64,000 nucleotides of DNA from Spongiibacteraceae bacterium UBA5047 (lineage in GTDB: Bacteria > Pseudomonadota > Gammaproteobacteria > Pseudomonadales > Spongiibacteraceae): contig DIBR01000034.1 of NCBI GenBank assembly GCA_002415025.1, forward strand, positions 9,909 to 73,908. The letters are read 5' to 3'. Made by a program: the position numbers and the translations under genes. Below are positions 61,294 to 64,000 of this stretch, one piece after another. The notes under the pieces were generated by a model. That model worked only from the letters and a program-made list of their open reading frames with translations. It was not told where the DNA came from and did no database searches. The stretch's first letter is position 1. Each line of letters opens with the position of its first letter.

Positions 61294-61905
61294 CTATGCG
61301 CTTCCCGCCCTACGAGCAATATCTACCAGCTCTGCCTGGAGTTGTTTACTATCCTCTCGCGCCTCTTTCAGCTCGCTCCTCAATCCGCCGATTTGGGCCT
61401 CGCGATCCTCCAGACGAGAGGCTAGGGCTGCATTTTCACTGGCCAATTGCGCGCCTTGTGATCTTGCCTTATCCAGATCCTCACGCCCCCGACTGATGGT
61501 CAGGTCTTTTTCATCGGATGCCTTTTTCAACTGAGCCAACCGATCTTCCAGGCGGGCTACCTCTGTGAGCGCTTCGTCTCGCTCTGCCGTGGCCGCCTCT
61601 ATCGCCGAATCCGCCTCTGCCCGAACAGTCTCAACCGCAGTGGAAGCCAGCTTGCTGGCTGCTGTCCACACCTGCCCAACCGACGACTCAATGGCGCGAC
61701 GGAGATCTACCGGCATTTCCAGCGCTGCTACAACCTCTGATTTTCGGCTCTCTCTCCATTCGCGCATTACTGGGCTGATATGGCTAAGCGAGCCACCGCC
61801 CATCCGCTCTCTCACCTGGTCGTTCGTCGGGCTCTCAATGCCTTCTGCCAGCAAAGAATTTGCCGCCGCCAAGACCTTCTCTTTCACTTCCGGATTAATT
61901 TTCAT
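61294..61905 (-). CDS. kfrA: KfrA-family DNA-binding protein
   Basis: 203 residues. The N-terminal helix-turn-helix domain (VLAAANSLLAEGIESPTNDQ, then VRERMGGGSLSHISPVMREW) is the KfrA_N pattern; the rest is a long Ala/Glu-rich coiled coil. Plasmid KfrA proteins repress their own gene and aid stable inheritance through coiled-coil assembly. ATG at 61905 with GGAG before it; a perfect palindrome lies just upstream. Its presence favours a plasmid-derived element. Confidence 0.83.
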   Translation of the reverse strand: MKINPEVKEKVLAAANSLLAEGIESPTNDQVRERMGGGSLSHISPVMREWRESRKSEVVAALEMPVDLRRAIESSVGQVWTAASKLASTAVETVRAEADSAIEAATAERDEALTEVARLEDRLAQLKKASDEKDLTISRGREDLDKARSQGAQLASENAALASRLEDREAQIGGLRSELKEAREDSKQLQAELVDIARRAGSA

Positions 61906-61920
61906 AGCTGACTCCGTGTA

Positions 61921-61964
61921 TGTATTGTATGTACGTATTATACATACAATACATGCTAATGCAA
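61921..61964 (-). promoter_or_regulatory. kfrA promoter overlapping a perfect inverted-repeat operator
   Basis: Arms TGTATTGTATGTA (61921-61933) and TACATACAATACA (61941-61953) are perfect 13-bp complements around a 7-base spacer, 15 bases before the kfrA ATG. On the minus strand TTGCAT - 16 bases - TATAAT (61959-61964, 61937-61942) is a near-consensus promoter whose -10 sits at the palindrome centre. This is what an autorepressor operator would look like. Confidence 0.75.
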
Positions 61965-61966
61965 AT

Positions 61967-62302
61967 TTAAATCCCCACTTCAGGAAAGTTTTCTCGGATC
62001 GCGAATGCTGCAGCGCGTGAATCCTCGACCAACAACCGAATGGCTTCGTCTCGCTCGCCCGCAGAAAACTGCGCCAAAAATTCAGATGTGGTCAGTCCCA
62101 GCGACCAACCGCTTTGACTACGAGGCAATCGATTTAAAACCGTGCAGACCAGGTCATCCAAAACCGGATGGCAGATGACATAACGGCCCAGGCCGCTTCG
62201 TAGCCAATGCGAGTTTTCAATCACAGTCATGTCAACTTTCCCGCCAGCCATCAAGATACCTCTCTCGATTTCTTCCACTGCCAGCTGAATTCTTGAATCC
62301 AT
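61967..62302 (-). CDS. Conserved hypothetical protein
   Basis: 111 residues from ATG at 62302, with AAAGG two bases upstream plus GGAG further up; an extension to 62332 is possible. Mostly helical, ending RDEAIRLLVEDSRAAAFAIR. No known domain seen. It is divergent from the next gene and upstream of kfrA on the same strand, possibly co-regulated. Confidence 0.45.
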   Translation of the reverse strand: MDSRIQLAVEEIERGILMAGGKVDMTVIENSHWLRSGLGRYVICHPVLDDLVCTVLNRLPRSQSGWSLGLTTSEFLAQFSAGERDEAIRLLVEDSRAAAFAIRENFPEVGI

Positions 62303-62323
62303 AGCCTTTCTCCATAAAATTGA

Positions 62324-62815
62324 TTGGTTCACTTGGAAAATATCACCCGCCCGGAACCTGTCAATTCACAAAGAAGGCCGCGTCACGCCTCGCTTTCCCT
62401 GCAATTTGACCAGCCAAACATAATCAATACGTTTCCACTAAATTGGGGTAAGAAAAAGGCCTGGAACGTGCTGAAAGAACTTATATTGGATGTACCCGGA
62501 GGAGTTGGAGTGCAGTGGGGACTTGATCTGGCGGGAACTATCCTGACCGAGTGGGGGTTTTCCGTCCACGAAATGGAAGTCTTACTTGAAGTCGGGATTT
62601 CCGAGAATCATTGTTGGATTTTCGATCTGGCCACGACTCTTGATCGAGTGGCGGAAATTATCAATATTGATTCTATTTTTCATCAGGCCGGTGACAATTT
62701 TCCCGATTTGCAGAAGAGCTGCATCTCACTTGTAAAAAAAGGCCGAAGCGATCTGGGCTATAGTCAGGCGCAGTGGATTGGCGAAAGTATCTGGGAACTC
62801 AAGGAGCTGTTATGA
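62324..62815 (+). CDS. Hypothetical protein, uncertain start
   Basis: Up to 163 residues. The TTG at 62324 has no ribosome site; a GTG at 62468 (AAGG eight bases before) would give 115 residues and start at the more conserved-looking VLKELILDVPGGVGVQWGLD. The body is hydrophobic and helical (LEVGISENHCWIFDLATTLD). Its stop overlaps the next ATG by 4 bases. No function recognised. Confidence 0.4.
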   Translation: MVHLENITRPEPVNSQRRPRHASLSLQFDQPNIINTFPLNWGKKKAWNVLKELILDVPGGVGVQWGLDLAGTILTEWGFSVHEMEVLLEVGISENHCWIFDLATTLDRVAEIINIDSIFHQAGDNFPDLQKSCISLVKKGRSDLGYSQAQWIGESIWELKELL

Positions 62816-62985
62816 AAAATCAGAATCAAGGTGATCTGAATCGTCCTCGCATGCTGGTAACCCAAGAGAAATTTGACGCCGCCAGCCAAGAACAGCGCGA
62901 ACGGTTCAACTACGCCGTTGAGGAAGAAACAGTTCTTGAACTGCCAATGTGTTGTACCCCAGTCAGCGAGCCGGAAAATGATTAG
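62812..62985 (+). CDS. Small acidic protein A of a tandem paralogue pair
   Basis: 57 residues from ATG at 62812, with a perfect AAGGAG at 62801-62806. The core VTQEKFDAASQEQRERFNYA and the end TPVSEPEND are shared with the next gene. It could be an inhibitor, adaptor or anti-defence protein; nothing shows which. Confidence 0.5.
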   Translation: MKNQNQGDLNRPRMLVTQEKFDAASQEQRERFNYAVEEETVLELPMCCTPVSEPEND

Positions 62986-63034
62986 TGCCGCAGGGTTTAG
63001 TTGTATTAGTTCAGCCCCATACAAAGGTTAATCT

Positions 63035-63217
63035 ATGAGTGACTCCGAAAAGCCGTTAGATCGGAAGAATTTTTACGTGCCAGTATTCTATGTAACCCGC
63101 GCCGAGTACGATGCGGCCAGTCCGGAAGAGCGAGAGCGCTTCAATTACGTCGTCAACGAAGACATTCTCCCCGAGCCTTTTTGGGTCACCCCAGTCAGCG
63201 AGCCTGATGATGACTAA
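63035..63217 (+). CDS. Small acidic protein B of a tandem paralogue pair
   Basis: 60 residues. The core VTRAEYDAASPEERERFNYV and the end TPVSEPDDD mirror the protein encoded 50 bases upstream, with a different middle. ATG with AAAGG upstream. Function unknown; the pair arose by tandem duplication. Confidence 0.5.
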   Translation: MSDSEKPLDRKNFYVPVFYVTRAEYDAASPEERERFNYVVNEDILPEPFWVTPVSEPDDD

Positions 63218-63350
63218 AATCCGATGGCGTGCGCTTAGGCGCACGATAAGAATATAAAAATCAAATAATTATCGGAAAGAGTCCTTTTAATTTGACCATC
63301 TCCTGATGAGCGATACGTTAGATAGGTAATGTTCATTGGAGGCTATCACA

Positions 63351-63659
63351 GTGCTTAAAAAATTTCGGGCGAAAGCCAAAGATCTTCACCGACAAACTTT
63401 TATACGGTTGTCGGCCACGCCTGCTGAGATTGAGATTGCGGCGAGCAAAGTTTGGCCGGACCTCGTGGCCAACATTCTGATAATGATTTTTGGAGTCCTA
63501 CTAATCCACAACTACTGGCCGGCGGCCATCTGGTATGCAGTTTGGACATTTATTTTCTGGTCCATCTTTTTTGTGATTGCCGCCCGCGACAAAAAAGCGA
63601 TCTATCTGGAGCTTGCAGCCGAGTTCAGAGACAACGACCAGGGGGGGATGTCAGCGTGA
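63351..63659 (+). CDS. Small membrane protein
   Basis: 102 residues from GTG at 63351 (GGAGG eight bases before). A basic N-terminus (LKKFRAKAKDLHRQ) and two adjacent hydrophobic helices (VANILIMIFGVLLIHNYW, IWYAVWTFIFWSIFFVIA) precede a charged C-terminus. An upstream TTG would contain the ribosome site. The stop (TGA) overlaps the next ATG by one base. Function unknown. Confidence 0.5.
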   Translation: MLKKFRAKAKDLHRQTFIRLSATPAEIEIAASKVWPDLVANILIMIFGVLLIHNYWPAAIWYAVWTFIFWSIFFVIAARDKKAIYLELAAEFRDNDQGGMSA

Positions 63660-64000
63660 TGAACGTGGAGGAAATAGCATACTGGGCGGCACTGCCATTT
63701 TCGTGGGCAGCGTTCTGGGATAGTCTCAAAATTGTCGGAATATTCCTTGTGGCGATCCTCACGTTGTTGACTAGCTTACTGTCCTGGGTTCCGTTTTTCT
63801 GGCCTCGATACCGAAAGCAGGGTTACGAACCAGCAGGGCTTGGCCCACTGGCCATTAGCGGAGCAGTAGCTTGGCTCTCCGCGCCACTTGGGATCGTCGG
63901 CCTAGTTGAACACGGGTACCTAGCCTATTTGATGAATACATGGTTGTCACCACCGCAAATATCAGTGCTGGAAAGCGTGCTGTTCCATTTCAGCATAGCG
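63659..64000 (+). CDS. Membrane protein, cut by the window edge
   Basis: 114 codons are visible from the ATG at 63659, open to the last base. Hydrophobic helices (IVGIFLVAILTLLTSLLSWV, LAISGAVAWLSAPLGIVGLV) and a proline-rich WVPFFWPRYRK turn are seen. It is coupled to the preceding small membrane protein gene, and the two are probably partners. Function unknown. Confidence 0.5.
   Translation, partial: MNVEEIAYWAALPFSWAAFWDSLKIVGIFLVAILTLLTSLLSWVPFFWPRYRKQGYEPAGLGPLAISGAVAWLSAPLGIVGLVEHGYLAYLMNTWLSPPQISVLESVLFHFSIA

Noticed and set aside
1..64000. CRISPR array, complete IS element, rRNA operon or riboswitch
   Set aside because: No regularly spaced direct repeats with unique spacers, no transposase frame, no rRNA sequence and no recognisable aptamer core were seen.

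Overview
The window is a stretch of a gammaproteobacterial chromosome. Gene order matches pseudomonad and cellvibrionad genomes: aroQ-accB-accC-prmA, dusB-fis-purH-purD followed by a RetS-position sensor, osmC/vfr/trpCDGE, amgK-murU divergent from lptD-surA-pdxA-rsmA-apaG-apaH, and rpsU-yqeY-dnaG-rpoD. The Mg-type HemB, Vfr-like CRP, AmgK/MurU recycling pair, TIGR04219-type outer-membrane protein and DUF2333 protein fit a free-living, probably marine, Cellvibrionales-like bacterium; the genus cannot be fixed from the sequence alone.

Layout. 1-6,050: 5' part of argC, a CLC channel, and a heme block hemJ-hemL-hemB, then an outer-membrane barrel with a clear terminator. 6,100-14,300: a Tat-exported DUF1214 protein, a secreted protein, a CoA-type Nudix hydrolase, PBP1b, a PfkB kinase, a lipoprotein, a DUF2333 protein and a PCu(A)C copper chaperone. 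14,400-27,500: dsbD, aroQ, accBC, prmA, a zinc-ribbon/DUF3426 protein, dusB-fis, purH, purD and a degenerate 7TMR-DISM sensor kinase. 27,500-37,800: coq7, a VOC protein, osmC, vfr, the trp genes, a DUF488 protein, gph-rpe and murU-amgK. 37,800-48,800: envelope assembly (lptD, surA), pdxA, rsmA, apaGH, cca, pteridine reductase, folK, folB and tsaD. 48,900-58,500: the macromolecular synthesis operon, a small lipoprotein, and an operon for a REC-containing class III cyclase, a response regulator and a hybrid histidine kinase. Together with the Vfr-like CRP this suggests cAMP signalling fed by a phosphorelay.

From about 58,700 to the right edge the character changes. A tRNA-Ile2 (CAT) gene is broken at its anticodon stem, and 26 bases later a complete, different tRNA-Ile2 begins. 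Beyond it lies visibly more A+T-rich accessory DNA: an AlpA/excisionase-like protein, a phage-type replication initiator that contains an iteron array inside its coding region, a membrane protein with a peptidoglycan-binding-like end, a KfrA-type regulator with a perfect inverted-repeat operator, tandem small acidic paralogues and small membrane proteins. I read this as the left end of an integrated, plasmid- or phage-derived element that destroyed the host tRNA gene and supplies a replacement. No integrase is inside the window.

Intergenic gaps carry at least three families of REP-like hairpin repeats. All functional calls rest on reading translated sequence and synteny; no search was run.
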